Assembly: GCA_951799425.1 (NCBI GenBank)
Contig: OX637401.1
Location: 21,118,001-21,182,000, forward strand
Length of the DNA stretch: 64,000 nucleotides
Reading direction: 5' to 3'
Source of the DNA: Ilex aquifolium
Lineage: Eukaryota > Streptophyta > Magnoliopsida > Aquifoliales > Aquifoliaceae
The notes under the pieces are model-generated. The model did not search any database. It was not told the origin of the DNA and saw only the letters and a list, made by a program, of their open reading frames with translations. Positions 47,331 through 61,000 of the stretch are shown here, one piece after another (within the stretch, counting starts at the first letter, position 1; every line of letters starts with the position of its first letter). The translations under genes and the position numbers were made by a program.

Positions 47331-49058
47331 ATCTCAAATGAGTTCCTACGATTTTTAATTTGTGTTTAAATGATCGATCAATAATGGACATTTAAATTGA
47401 TAACAAAAATGTCACTGCCCACGTTTGGTCTTTAAAGTATGTGTGAATGTCGCTTTCATACCTCAACTTTGAAATTTATCAATTACAACTCTAACGCTTT
47501 TTATATGAATTTGATGATCCTTAAAGTAGCTGATAGAAAATGCCGCATGCATCGATACTTTAAGGATCAAAAGTTTATTTAGTCAAATATCACATAGTAT
47601 CATCTATTAACAAAAAAAAATGCAAAATAAGACCCAAATCCAAATTACATTGACTAGAAGTCAACCTTCTAACCATAAAGCTGAAGTGTTACATTGCCAA
47701 TTTTGCAAGCTGGAAATTTTTTGCATATTATGCAAAAATGAATGTATTATATAAGCTTAATAATATCAACTAGTCTATCGAGTCGAGAGGCACAATGCTC
47801 GAATTCGATTTGTATATCATACAAGCATAATAATTTGGTCATAATAAGTTCACTTTTGAGTAGTATGAACAAGTTTGAACGAGTCACAATTTGAGTTTAG
47901 TACGAGCGTCCCAATTTGTTTAGCAGTCGTAGACGCAAAAGACTTTAATATCTACCAAGAAAATAAAGCTAAAGTCATGATTTGACTCGACTAACATCTC
48001 TAATTAGATTTGTGTTGAAGATAGGACTTATAAAGTTCTAACATGAAATAGAACTCTGAATTTTTGAGTGACAAATAGGAGGGTTGGAGAGAAACCAAAT
48101 TTTGTTTTTCTGTTCAAAGGTTAAGGGTGTTCGTGTTAACTTACGTACATCTCAATTAATCTCTTTTTTGGTCCGATCAAAAACAAGTATTCATATCAGA
48201 ACTAAAGTATTTATGAGGGATAAATCTCTTATAGCTTGACCTCAATGAGTTGAATCCATGACATGACACTAAATCAACGTTTACCGTGGTGACTTGGTGG
48301 TTCTTATTTGTCAATTGAAGTCTTTTGGGTTTTAAAGTCTTGGTAGATTTTTGGGATTCCTCTTTGATCAAAATCAACTTGTTAGTTTGCTAAACACAAA
48401 CTTTTTTTGATCTTTTTTTAAATGACTAACCTATCAAAAGAGAGTTGGATTGGACTCATTGTTTTCCGTTTCGTTTGGTACGATAAAATAATGGAAGGAT
48501 GGAAAGTTAGAGGAATAGATAAAACATCATGTGTAGTAAGGAATAAAAATAGAAACAATGAAAAAATAGATGGATTAGTTTTCCTTCTAACTCACCAAAA
48601 TTAATCTCTCCAAAATTGGAAGGAAAAGTGGATGAAAAATTAATTATGTGTGTTGAAATGTATGTTATTTGTCTATATATTCTTTGATATATAAATATAA
48701 CATATTTATCAATTATATATTATGTATACATTAATTTCATATATAGATATAATGGTAAAATATTCATTTATACTTTTTTTTAAAAAATTATATAAAAAAA
48801 ATTTACATCTTGTCAAGCACAAAAAAATCAATCCTTCTTATTTTTCATCCATCTTACTAAACACAAAGGATGGAAGGAATGATTCCTCCCTTGAAAGATA
48901 AAAAGTGTATTGTTCACACTTTCCATCACTCTATTTTTCCATTTACCCTGCCACATAGACTATCAGAGTAAATCTCAAATATATACAATTTATAAAATTT
49001 AGTCTTAGAATGGAAATCATTTTGCATTTTTTATTTTGTTTAGCAACGAGCTTTTGCT

Positions 49059-49137
49059 CCAAAGGTACTCCTTATCTTGTAAAGGCTTTATCTTCTTGAA
49101 GTTAAGGGTTCAAGTCCCCTCCCCCAAAAAAAAAAAG
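49059..49137 (+). mobile_element. tRNA-like SINE fragment with A-rich tail, left copy
   Basis: GGGTTCAAGTCCCC is a B-box-like motif and is followed by an A run. The same fragment is at about 59090-59182, so it was present before the duplication. Confidence 0.4.
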
Positions 49138-50215
49138 AGAATGGCACAGGCATAAGTCTAGTACACCCATAAAATATAATGCCTTCTTCATGAGTGGGGC
49201 ATAAAAACATTATTGTGTTGGTTTTAGTATGTGCTTGTATTCTTGCTCATGCAACTTAGGTTCGAATCCGCCTCGTTTTTATAGTACTATAGCTCGAATT
49301 CGCACAAAAGCTTGAGCTTACGAAAGAAAGACATGCACAACAAGACTCAGAGGCACATAATACCATAATTAGCAAAATTGAAATCAAGTACACTTTTTCA
49401 AATTTTTTTTGGCAATAAGAACAAGCACAAATTTTTAAGTTATTAAGGACAAATACTTCAAACAATTAAGTTATTAAGTCCAAACTAATTATAAATTTTT
49501 TTAATGACACAACTACCCTTAGGTCTATCCCTGCTTCTTTGTCTTCTTTAAAGTCACTGTTCCTCTATCAACCAACGTACTGATCTTCTTTACTGTAGAT
49601 CGGACGGAGGGCTGGAGTTGGAGATCAATTGGGGGTTGGAGATCAAATTCGAAAGACGACCAAATGGAGTTGGAGATTAATTTTGCTCCCTACTTTTGTG
49701 GAGGAGGATTCAACACAAATGTCTTCACTTCTTTTTGTGTGAAAGCTGAGTCCGTTCGAAGCCAGGAAACCTTTTTGTCACTCTTAATTTTTTTTTAAAA
49801 ATTCTTAGCTTTAGTTTATTTTATGTTTTGATGATATTTTTCAGTTTATATGTTATGTCCAAATGTTGTTCAATGAAATATATGAGGTAAGAATTTTATT
49901 ATTTTTTGTGCAAAGATTTTCTAGATCTCCACTTTTACTTGGCTGTTTTGATATATTAATCTTTGATTTAATCTGATATGAATGGAAAAATTATGTGTGT
50001 TTATTTTGTTTAAACTTATAAATCGTTATATTAATAGTTGTGGCTTTTACTATAGTTGTTACTGTGATTATGTAGTTGGCTAGTTCACGTTACTGTCTAG
50101 TTCTATAGAATTTTGACAGTGACTGTGTCAATTACTGTGATCGTGTAGCTATCTAGTTCATGTTACTTTCTAGTTTCGTAGAATTTTGAGAGTGACTATG
50201 GCTATTACTGTGATC

Positions 50216-51218
50216 ATAGGCGGCTCAACATATTTGTGGGCCCTAGGCAAAAATTTTAAATCAGGCCCTATTAATATATTTTATAACAATATAAATAATT
50301 GTCAACAATTAAATTATTTAATTTTTTTTGTTTTTCTTTTTTGAGATTCAAAAATATTAATTGAATTTTTAAATTCAAGTTTTATACATTAAAATTCAAT
50401 TAACAAAAGTCGAATCCTCGACCAAATATAATTAAGTTTATTTTCTATTGAAGATAATGAGAAAGAGAATGAAAATTTAAACTAACTAACAAAATAATTT
50501 TTTTCAAAACAAATGTGAAAGTTAAGATTTTGTGTAAGTTAAATGGTATTGGAATATGTGAAACATGTTTTAATATTGCAGAGAACCAAAGAAATGTTTT
50601 AACTGAGAAATTTTAGCAAAACAATTATGGTTATAATTAGTTTCAGATAGTGAGATACTTCTACTCACTCTATTTTATAGTCATTTTTATACGCTTTAAA
50701 AAAATAATTAAGTAAAAATTTATCCTAAATTTGAAGTAACCTCAAATTTAATCTAAAAAAATATAAAGTTATAATTTTTAACTATTAGTTGATAGACAAT
50801 GAAAAACACAGTTTTTTTTTTTTTTTGATAATAAAACAGAAAAATATTTTATTAGGTGATAACACATATTTTTCATATACCATAAACATTGAACAAAGAT
50901 AAAACACATCGGCTCAAACTTTAGGGCCCTAAATATTTTTGTAAGAAATTCTAAAAATTTTACAATACTATTACTTGTATTTAATCTAGGGACCTAATTT
51001 TGACACTTAGTAAATTATAGTTATTTGATTTTTAGTAAACTTATTCAATGGTATTTTTCTTACTAATTTAATGGTCAAAATGCATTTAATTCTCAAATTG
51101 AACCCAAAAATTAAGTCTAATAAAATTGTACAAAAATTTAATTTGGGGCCCCAAAAATTTTGTCTCATTTGGGAGCCCTAGGCAATGGCCTAATGGCCTA
51201 GTGCATGGGTCGGCACTG
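50216..51218. mobile_element. 1.0 kb DNA transposon-like insertion, only in the left duplicate
   Basis: ACTGTGATC is duplicated at 50207-50215 and 51219-51227, and the right duplicate has only one such site with no insert. The 9-bp duplication suggests Mutator-like or a related family. The ends are rich in CCTAGGC and GGGCCC in opposed orientation, with weak inverted repeats. No coding capacity. Confidence 0.7.
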
Positions 51219-53462
51219 ACTGTGATCTTGTTATTATTGTTGTGCTCTTGTTGTTGTTTAATCCACCACCACTCTATACTCCAGTCCTGTCGCCTTCTAT
51301 AACACATACATTCTCAGTCATCGCCCCTTACACCCGCACCTACACAGACATTGCTATTACGATTATCGTGTTAGTGTGACAGTAACTCTTATTGTTACTG
51401 TGTCGCTGTTACTCGATGTTACTGTCTATTTTGTGATATATATATATATTTATGTCATTAAGGGTAAAATTAGTTTTTATACGTTTTGTCCTTTAAGCCT
51501 GAAAAAGAAAGTGTCTCTTTTTCTTGACCCAAAAGTCCACAGCTGTAGACCGGCCTCTAAAAAGCTAAATATTTATCTATTATATTACAAATGAATTAAG
51601 TTTTAGTCTTGACAATCAAGTCATGAAGGATTTATCCCTCATAAATGTTATAATCTCAATGTGAATACTCTGTCTTTGACCGGACCTGAGAGAGAATTAA
51701 TCAAGGTGTATATAAACTGGTCTGAACACCTCCAAACTGTTGAATTAAAAAAAAGGGAATTAATCTTTAGCCTACCAAACAAAGAGGCACAGGTCGTATT
51801 GAATATTAAAGGAGAGCTTAACATTTGATACTGTGTTGAATTTGTGACTCTTATTTTGTCCAAGTGAAGTCTTTTCGGTTTTGTTAAGTCTTGGCAGACT
51901 TGAGCTTTGTCATGTGGATTGTTTGTGTGTTCTATGTGCATGTTCTGTCCAAAAAAAAAAAGCAAAGTCTTGGCAGACTCTTGGGATTTCTCTTTGGTTG
52001 AAATCAAATTGGAAGTTTGTTAAGTCTTGGCAGACTTTTTCAACTGAATCGTACTATTCAATTTAATTTGTGTGGCCAATAGCCTTTTGCCCCTGAAATA
52101 TTTTAAATTTTCTATTTTGTTCCATCTGAGTTAACAACATTCCCCAACACATCATTTCAATTTTTTGTCCGTAGAGATTTAGTAATGCTATTGGACCTAT
52201 TTCAGGGGTTTAATTTGAAAATCTAATTCATTACAACCATTACATTAGTTGTGAGTTTCGATGACAGATGGAGTCGTCTTTTAATCCAACAACTATAACG
52301 AATTAGGTTTAAATATCATTTTTCAAAAAAAATTTATAAAATTATTTTGATCCTTGAAAGGCTTAATAACATGTTGTGCCCCCTAAAATCAAGGATAATA
52401 ATTGAGTCAAGTTACTCGGGCTCGGCTCATGTTCTAACGAATCGATTTTGAACAAAATTTTAGACTCATTTAGAATACAAAGCCTAAAAAGTTCGGCTCG
52501 AACTCACAAAACTCGGCTAGTTTATATGTAAAATAGTCGAGTTACTTAAGTTCGGCTTGACTCGGCTCGAGCTTAACTCATTTTCTAAATGAGCCGAACT
52601 TGAATAATTTTTTATGGTCGTTTAGAAAAACAAGCTCGACAAACTTGACTCGACTATCAATTTTACTTAAATTTGGTTCATCTAAATCAGGCACGTGCTA
52701 CATGGGATGTCAATCAATATATACAAAATGTGGCCCATTATACTAGTTGGGACATATGGCTACAGCATGTTAAAGAAATTCAGGGTAAAATATGGTATTT
52801 CTAATATTTGAGTTGACAAAGTAAAAAATTTTAAAAAATTCTAGGGTACAAAATGTCACTCGTGTACAAAATAGAATTATTGAACAACGCTCTCTATCCG
52901 GTCTTCCTGCATCTCTTTGAAAAATTAAAGTCTTGCATATTAAAAGGCCTATCAAGACCAATAATCTGACTTTGCCATCACTCCTTACATCTAAAGTCCG
53001 AGTGGAAACTTTTTTCCAATTGAATGAAGAATTTTATTTGTGGAGCTACTTTTGCCCCCACAAATTTTAGATTTTCTATTTTATTTAATTAAGGGATACA
53101 AGATCTTACATTGACATGTATCATTTAATTTTTTGTCTTGTAAGATTTTATAATATAATATGACCATTGAAAGACTTTAGCCGTCTGTTTAGTTTGATGG
53201 AAAATCGGGTGAATAGAAAATAATGGAAGGAAAAATGAATGGAAAGAAAGATTTTCTAGTGTTTGAAATCTCCGATGTCTAAGCGGGTGTAACAACATTC
53301 TAAGTGTGGAAGGAAAATACTGCACCCTCTAAAAATTAATTTTTCGAAACCATGTACATGTCATGTGGGATGTCAACATACGAAAAATGTGCCACCATTT
53401 AGAAATTGGGACATATTGCTACTATTTGAAGAAATTCAGGTTGCAAACTAAGGGATAGCCAA

Positions 53463-53645
53463 TGGAGACAAGGACGAATTATAATCTCAGATGTCCTGAG
53501 TTTAAAACTTGACTACTTGTTTGAGGCCAAGTAATGAGAGATTTACCCGCATGAATTCCCTAATCCTAATATATATGACTTACCTTTTACCAGACCAAAG
53601 AGGGAATAAGTCAAGGTTCGCGCATAAACTGGTCCTAATAACTCT
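53463..53645 (+). mobile_element. SINE-like fragment
   Basis: GGGATAGCCAATGG and GATGTCCTGAGTTTAAAAC parallel the fragment at 47184. The 3' portion ATAAACTGGTC recurs at 51710 and 60688. Its 5' part is deleted in the right duplicate. Confidence 0.4.
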
Positions 53646-53810
53646 GTTATAACCACAATAATGCTATTGAACCATGTCGGATATAACATGGTTAAGTCCA
53701 CAAATTAAATCAAATATTTATGTCTTAATAACATCATCCTCTAGCTCTCTAAAGAGATTGCTTTGGGTGCTCTTTCAAAACAGGACCCAAAAAAGGAAAG
53801 CCACAGAACT

Positions 53811-54003
53811 ATGGCAAACCCCGTGAATGGTCTTGCAATTGGTGCTTGGGTAGTTCTTCTGCTACCTTTTTGCAGAGCATAACCAAGTCAAAACACAGAA
53901 GCTGAAGCTCTTCTCAAATGGAAACAAAGCCTTGGAAACCAATCGATTATGAGTTCACGGGTCAACCCAGCAAGCAATAATTCTACAGTTTTAAACCCAT
54001 GCA
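53811..54003 (+). pseudogene. Truncated 5' copy of the MIK2-like receptor kinase gene
   Basis: Starts with the same ATG, leader context and signal peptide coding sequence as the gene at 62799. Codon 24 is TAA where the intact copy has GAA, just after the signal peptide. Similarity stops at codon 64/65, within the N-terminal LRR cap. A further short stretch, about 54015-54045, could be a diverged, frameshifted remnant of the next codons. It cannot make a receptor. The promoter region is shared with the intact gene and may still be transcribed. Confidence 0.85.
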
Positions 54004-54699
54004 TCGAATCTGGAAGATGAAAGGATTACTGAACTTAACATTAAATAAAAGCAGTAAAAGATCATATGTGTCCTTTATGTTTGACAAATGACATTGAGAC
54101 CCCTTGATATGTGCACATGTAACGCATACATCCCTTGTCGTCATGTTCCGTCAGACTCAATTTTAAAGTTGGTCGTTGTCAACATATCTATCTGTCAATA
54201 CTATTTATATAAAGTAATCAAAATATGTGTGAGGTGACTTGAGAAGTCTTTCTTCCTATTTTATTTGTTATCAAGAATTTTTAATTATTTAATTATTACA
54301 CATATGTTATAATCAATTATATTCTAATACATGGCACATGTAACTACCACTCTATCCCACTAATTAACTACCATTTATTTAATTTTTTTTAAGAAATCAG
54401 CCACTAATTTGAATCATATTAGGACAATACGCAAGAATACACCCATTCAACTGTTATTAAACCCCCAACAACCTAGTTATAGCATCTCTTTAATTCACAA
54501 GATAAAATAAATGAGAACAATCTAGAATAAACACAACAAAATCAATTAAGTTCTAACCTTGTTATGTCTATTTTTGCATTGAGAGAGAGAGAGAGAGAGT
54601 TGACAATGAGAGATTACACTTAGCATAGACACGTGTGTCAGTCTCTTTTAACTCTCCACCTACATTCTTTTAGCGATTCCATTATTAGAGAGGTTTGTT

Positions 54700-57640
54700 C
54701 CTCACTAGCTTATGCCTGATACAACTTGGAGTGGAAGAGTATTGTCTAACACGATTACTAGAAACAGCATCGAGAGGGAGAATGAACAACAGAAAAGTCT
54801 ACCCTAGCTCGAGGATAGACATGGTTTTTGTACGAGCCAAAAGGCACCCGAAGTACTTGGCCTCTCCATTATGGTGTAGGTTTTGCACGATATGCAGACT
54901 CTGCAACAGCAGATGACTGTAGCAGTGTAGATGATGCAAACTCAAATATATTTTCGACCACCTAGTTTACAAAATCCACCGATGTCCATACCATTACTCT
55001 CACAATACTCGATGCTACCACTTTCGACCTTGCATATATCCTCTCAAATGGCACTATCAGACGATAATGGTGCATCACAAAAGTCAAGCCCTTATGGCTT
55101 AACAGTGTAAAATACGGCCAGTGAACCCTTACCACTTATACCACAAATTGCTGAAAGTGACACCTGGTGCCCTTGTAGTAAACCACCATAGGCGGTCCTC
55201 TAGAACACTTGCAGTAAACCGCTATAACTAGCCCTATAACTCTTCTAGAGCAAGCAGCTGCAGTTGGCCCTCAAACTGTCACAACTCTTGAGGTGCCCAC
55301 TATAGCCAAACTTCCATCCACAACTAGTGAACCTCTCCTAAACCCTGCGACGACTCTCGGATGTAAACACGCTAGGACTGGCTACAACTAATGCCACACA
55401 GCCTCCCAAATAGCCCCTCTCACCATCTCTACAACGGCGCCAACAAACACTCAATTGCAGGTAAACTGTTTTTTCTATTGTTCCCACGACCATGTCTTCG
55501 ACATTTCAAGTCCCTGCAGCCACCACCTCGTTTCCATCAGCAAGTGCATGAGCGCCATACTCGGCCAATACAGAATGGCCAGTGTCGAATTTTTCACGCT
55601 GCAAGCGCCAGGTTCATCATATTGGCCCAAGTCCAGGCCCTATAAGATAGACAAAATGAGACCATGCCAACAACCATGGACATAAGGTCTAAGTTTATCC
55701 TGGATGTGCAACAAGCGATATATCCTGTGGGTTATTTGTTGCCGAAGTTTGAGAAGTTCGACGAAAAAAATGGCAGCCCCCGGGAGCACATTACCCACTA
55801 TCTTGATAGCCTTGGCCACTATGTGTCCCACGAGCCTCTTCAGATGTGAGAATTTTCCTAGTCCCTCAAGGATAGGACCTTCACCTGGTACACTATCCTT
55901 TCGGTAGAATTGGTGAGTGACTAGGATAACTTGGTTGCACAGTTCTATGCAAAGTTTTTTTCATGTTGAACTGCGTACAACAATGCTGTCCCTTACCAAG
56001 ATCACCCAGAATGGTGGAGAGACCCTGATGACATACATTGACAAGTTCTGCGACAAGGCCATTGATTGTCAGGAAAATGTCACCAAAGGGGTCCTTGTTC
56101 AAACTTGCATCGACGAAATGCACCACAAATACAAGGCGTATTTGGTGAACAACGACTTCAAAAACTTTATTAAGCTCTATGAGTCTACTCAAAGACTCTC
56201 GAACGTGGTCTAGTTCTAATTCAAGATAGCAGGCTAGAATGACAAGAGGAAATAACGAATTGTCTCCATTGCCGAGGAGGTCACTAAGGGGGGGGGGGGG
56301 GGTAACGCCAAAAGAAATGGGGGAGAGCCTCCAAGCCTGAGGAGCCACCTCCATATCCTTGTGGCTTGATGGAAGTCTGACAGATCCTCAAGGAATAGAT
56401 GAAGAATGATGATGTCGAGCTTCTATCGATGGAAAATGAGATAACTAGAGAAGAGAAAAATAGCCCGACATTCTGTGAGTTTCATCGCCACAGCAAGCAC
56501 AACCTCAAGGACTATTTGTACTGTGCACCATATATTTTAGAAGAGTGGAGAGTTGGTGCTGACCGACATCAGGGGCAATGCCCACGATCGGCCCCTCATA
56601 GATCAGAAAAAAGACAAGGAAATGCAATTGGTGTTATTCTATAACGAAATCAAGGAGATAGTAGAGAGAAACTTCGAAGAGTGGCCCGAAGAACAATTGA
56701 GTCAAGAGACCCTAGAAGTTTGCCACGACACGCCAGAAATTGACCCCTACGCAGGCAAGCGCATCTTAAAGGAAACAATCAAGTTCATGAACTTCTTTAA
56801 TTAGTTGGGACTTACCGATGGTACTAGATTGGTAGCCACCAAGGCCATCATGAACTTATGTGCTGAGGGGCCCTCAAGCCCCGAGAAGTGCGTGGTCGCA
56901 GAAGGCTCTGTGCCCCGTAGCATCAAAGAAAGGTCTAACCCCATCACCTTCATAGAGGGGATGCAAGTACCCTGGAACAACAATTACCCCCCCCCCTACG
57001 TCACCGCGAAGATCAATGGGGTATAGTTAAAAAGGACTTTTCAAGACATTGGAGCTTTAGTGAATGTCATGCCTCTCTCCACATACGAGCAACTTGGGCT
57101 CTGCATGTCAAGTTTCGCCAAAAAAACAACTGGAATCGTCGGCTTCACTAGTGACAAGAGAAGGATCATCGGGTATGTCACTGTTTCCTTGGTCATGGGG
57201 AAGGTGAGGATGCCCACGACTTTTCACGTGATCAATGCCCCAACAACCTATCATGCGTTCTTTGGGCGCACTTAGATGAATGATCTGGAGGTAGTCCCTT
57301 CCACATACCACTAGTGCATGAAGATGATTTGAAACGGGAAGGAAGTGATGATTCCCGCGACCGAGGACCCCTTTAGTAGCACTGAGGCACATTTGGCGAA
57401 GGAAGCACTATACGATGAAGTGGCCAAAGATGACAAGGTCGTAGGTTCACTACATTGGCCCTTGTCATTCCCTATTCCCTCTTGGGACGAAGTCTAGCAG
57501 GGCGGCACCTTGGAGGGCAGTTTGAAAGAAACGCTCAAAGAACGAGCCCGACGCAAAAGACAAGTTGAAGAATCCCCAAAGAGATGTATTCGCCATGTCC
57601 TACCTGATGGGCTAGTATTTTTCTATGCATCGTGATCTGA
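54700..57640 (+). pseudogene. Decayed Ty3/gypsy gag-protease fragment
   Basis: Plus strand. Remnants in order: a Gln/Met-rich N-terminus (about 54900); a capsid region with GSPREHITHYLDSLGHY and FTWYTILS (about 55780-55905); KITQNGGETLMTYIDKF (about 56000); a CEFHRHSKHNLKDY knuckle-like site (about 56480); then a protease region with DIGALVNVMPLSTYEQLG (about 57045), where family members have Asp-Thr/Ser-Gly. Many stops and shifts. A 15-nt G run at 56288-56302 interrupts it. No LTRs were found on either side and no RT follows. Confidence 0.7.
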
Positions 57641-57975
57641 TGTTCTTACTGTTGTGCATTTCGATCTAATGTTCTTTATCTCAATTGTGAGCTTTGAATT
57701 CTAGAGTGAGAGTTTGAATTGGCGTTGTGGAGAATCAACAACCGTAGCTTGAATCGGCATTGTTGAGAAGCAAAAACCTAGCTTTAATCAATCAAGTCCC
57801 AATCTCTCTACCCTCCCAAGCTTTCTCTACTCTCCCTCCCAAGCTCTATCTGCTAAATCGTACACATGCAGAAGCATTCACACACAAATACACACACACA
57901 ATCGCACACACTCACACATAGATGCTCACCCATAATCACTATATATCTCTCTCACACACTCTTAATCGTACACAG

Positions 57976-58006
<31 letters not shown>

Positions 58007-58025
58007 TTGAGGTATTATTATATTG
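57641..58025. other. Spacer with CA/CT microsatellites
   Basis: CACACA and CTCTCT runs at about 57870-58006 end just before the right duplicate starts. No gene. Confidence 0.6.
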
Positions 58026-61000
58026 ATGATAGGACTTATAAAGTTCTAACTTGAAATAGAACTCTGAATTTTTGAGTGACATCTAGGAGGGTTGGAGCGA
58101 GACAAAATTTTGTTTTTTAGTTCAAAGGTCAGGGGTGTTCGTGTTAGCTTACATACATCTCAATTAATCTCTTTTCTGGTTACCAATGTGCCTTTGGTTC
58201 AATGGTACTCCTTGCCTTTGGAAGACTTTGTCTTCTTGAGGTTAAGAGTTCAAGCCCCCTTCCCCCTCCCCTCCCCTCCCCTCCCCTCCCCTCCCCCTTC
58301 CAAAAAAATCCCTTTTCCGGTCCGATAAAAAACAAGCATCCATATTGAGACTGAGATATTTATGATGAATAAATCTCTTATGGCTTGACATCAAGGAGTT
58401 GAGTCTTGGTAGACTTTTTTGATTCCTCTTTGATCGAAATCAACTTGGTAGTTTGATAACACAAACTTTTTTTGATTTTTTTTTAAATGACTAATCTCTC
58501 AAAAGAGAGTTGGATTGGACTCATTGTTTTACGTTTCGTTTAGTACGATAAAAAATGGAAGAATGCAAAGTTAGAGGGATAGATAAAATATCATGTTTGG
58601 TAATGAAAGAAAATAAGAACGATGAAAAAGTGGATGAATTAGTTTTCCTTCTAAGTCACCAAAATCAATCCCTCCAAAATTGGAAAGAAAAGTGGATGAA
58701 AAATTAATCGTGTTGAAATGTATGTTATTTGTCTATATAATCTTTGATATATAAATACATCATATTTATCAATTATATATTATGTATACATTAATTTCAT
58801 AAAATAGATATAATGGTAAAATATGTATTTATACTTTTTTTTTTTAAATTATATAAAAAAAAAAATCAATTCTTCTTACTTTCCATCCCTCTTACTAAAC
58901 ACAAAAGAGGGAAAAAATGATTCATCCCTTGAAAGATAAAAAGTGTATTGCTCACACTTTCCATCATTCTATTTTTTCATTTACCCTACCAAACAAACCA
59001 TCAAAATAAATCTCAAATATATACAATTTATAAAATTTAGTCTCAGAATGGAAATCATTTTTCATTTTTTATTTTTTTTACTAACGGGTCTTTGATCCAA
59101 TGAGGCTCCTTATCTTGTGAAGATTTTGTCTTCTTGAAATTAAGAGTTCAAATACCCTCCTCAAAAAAAAAAAAAAAAAAAGAGAATGGCATAGGCATAA
59201 GTCTAGTACACCCATAAAATATAATGCCTTCTTCGTGAGTGGGGCATAAAAACACTGTCTTGTTGGTTTCAGTATATGCTTGTATTCTTGCTCATGTTAC
59301 TCAGGTCCGACTCATTTTTATAGTACTATAGCTCGAATTCGCACAGAAGCTTGAGCTTACAAAAGAAATACATGCACAAGTACACTTTTTCTTTTCTTTT
59401 CTTTTTTTGCAAGAAGAACAAGCACAAATTTTTTAAGTTATTAAGGACAAATACTTCAAACAATTAAGTTATTAAGTCCAAACTAATTATAATTTTTTTT
59501 AATGACACAACTACCCTTAGGTCTATCCCTGCTTCTTCGTCTTCTTTGAAGTCACTGCTCCTCTATCTGCCGACGTAGTGATCTTCTTTACTGTAGATCT
59601 AACGGAGGGCTGGAGTTGGAGATCAATTGGGGATTGTAGATCAAATTCGAAAGACGACCAAATGGAGTTGGAGATTAATTGACTCTCTACTTTTGTGGAG
59701 GAGGATTCAACACAAATGTCTTCACTTCTTTTTGTGTGAAAGTTGGGTCCGTTCGAAGCCAGGAAACCCTTTTGTCACTCGTAATTTTTAAAAAAATATT
59801 CTTAGCTTTAGTTTGTTTTATGTTTTGGTGACATTTTTCAGTTTATATGTTATGTCCACATGTTGTTCGATGAAATATATGAGCTAAGGGTTTTATTATT
59901 TTTTGTGCAAAGATTTTCTAGATCTCCACTTTACTTGGTTGTTTTGATATATTAATCTTTGATTTATTCAGATATGAATGGAAAAATTATGTGTGTTTTT
60001 TTTTGTTTAAACTTATGAATCGATATATTAATAGTTGTGGCAATTACTATAATTGTTAATGTGATTATGTGGTTGTCTAGTTCACGTTACTGTCTCATTT
60101 CATAGAATTTTGACAGTGATTGTGACTGTTACTGTGATCGTGTAGCTGTCTAGTTCATGTTATTGTCTAGTTTCGTAGAATTTTGAGAGTGACTATGGTT
60201 GTTACTGCGATTGTATTATTATTACGGTGCTCTTGTTGCTGTCTAATCCACCACCACTCTATGCTCCAGCTCTGCCGCCTTCTATAGCACTTTCATTCTC
60301 AGTCATCGCCCCTTACACTAGCACCTACACGGGCATTGCTATTACTGTGATCGTGTTAGTGTGACAGTAACTCTTACTGTTATTGTGTCGTTGTTACTGT
60401 CTATTTTATAATATAGATATTTATGTCATTAAGGATAAATTAGTCTTTATACGTTTAATTGTCATTTAAGCCTGAAAAAGAACACGTCTATTTTTCTTGT
60501 CCCAAAAGTCCACAACAGTAAACCGGCCTCTAAAAAGCCCAATATGTATCTATTATATTACAAATGAATTAAGTTTTAGTCTTGACAATCAAGTCATGAA
60601 TGATTTAGCTCTCATGAATACTATATTCTCGGCGTGAATGATCTGCTTTTGACTGGACTTGGTAGAGAATTAGTCAAAATGTGTATAAACTGGCTCGAAC
60701 ACCCCTAACTGTTGATTTAAAAAAAAAAAAGGGAATTAATCTTTAGCCTACCAAACAAAGAGGCACAGCTCATATTGAATATTAAAGGAGAGCTTAACAA
60801 TTTGAAAATTTTACAAGCGTGTCTACTGTGTTGAATTTGTGACTCTTATTGTGTCCAAGTGAAACCTTTTTGTTTTTGAAGTCGTGGTAGACTTTTGAGA
60901 TTTCTCTTTGATTGAAATCAAATTGGAAGTTTGGTAAATACACTTTGCATTTTAATGATGACAACCCTCTCAAAACAGAAATATATTCAACTCATTCTTG

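Larger units (their letters stand above)
48014..54003 (+). repeat. Segmental duplication, left copy
   Basis: 6.0 kb in direct orientation to 58026-62991, beginning at GATAGGACTTATAAAGTTC. It remains alignable throughout, apart from insertions and deletions: a 1.0 kb transposon only here (50216-51218), about 380 bp present here but absent in the right copy (about 53205-53585), and about 500 bp absent here near 52080. It ends 193 bp into the receptor-kinase gene. Confidence 0.9.

Noticed and set aside
57866-58054. Frame over CA/CT repeats
   Set aside because: Ser/His/Thr repeats from microsatellites only.
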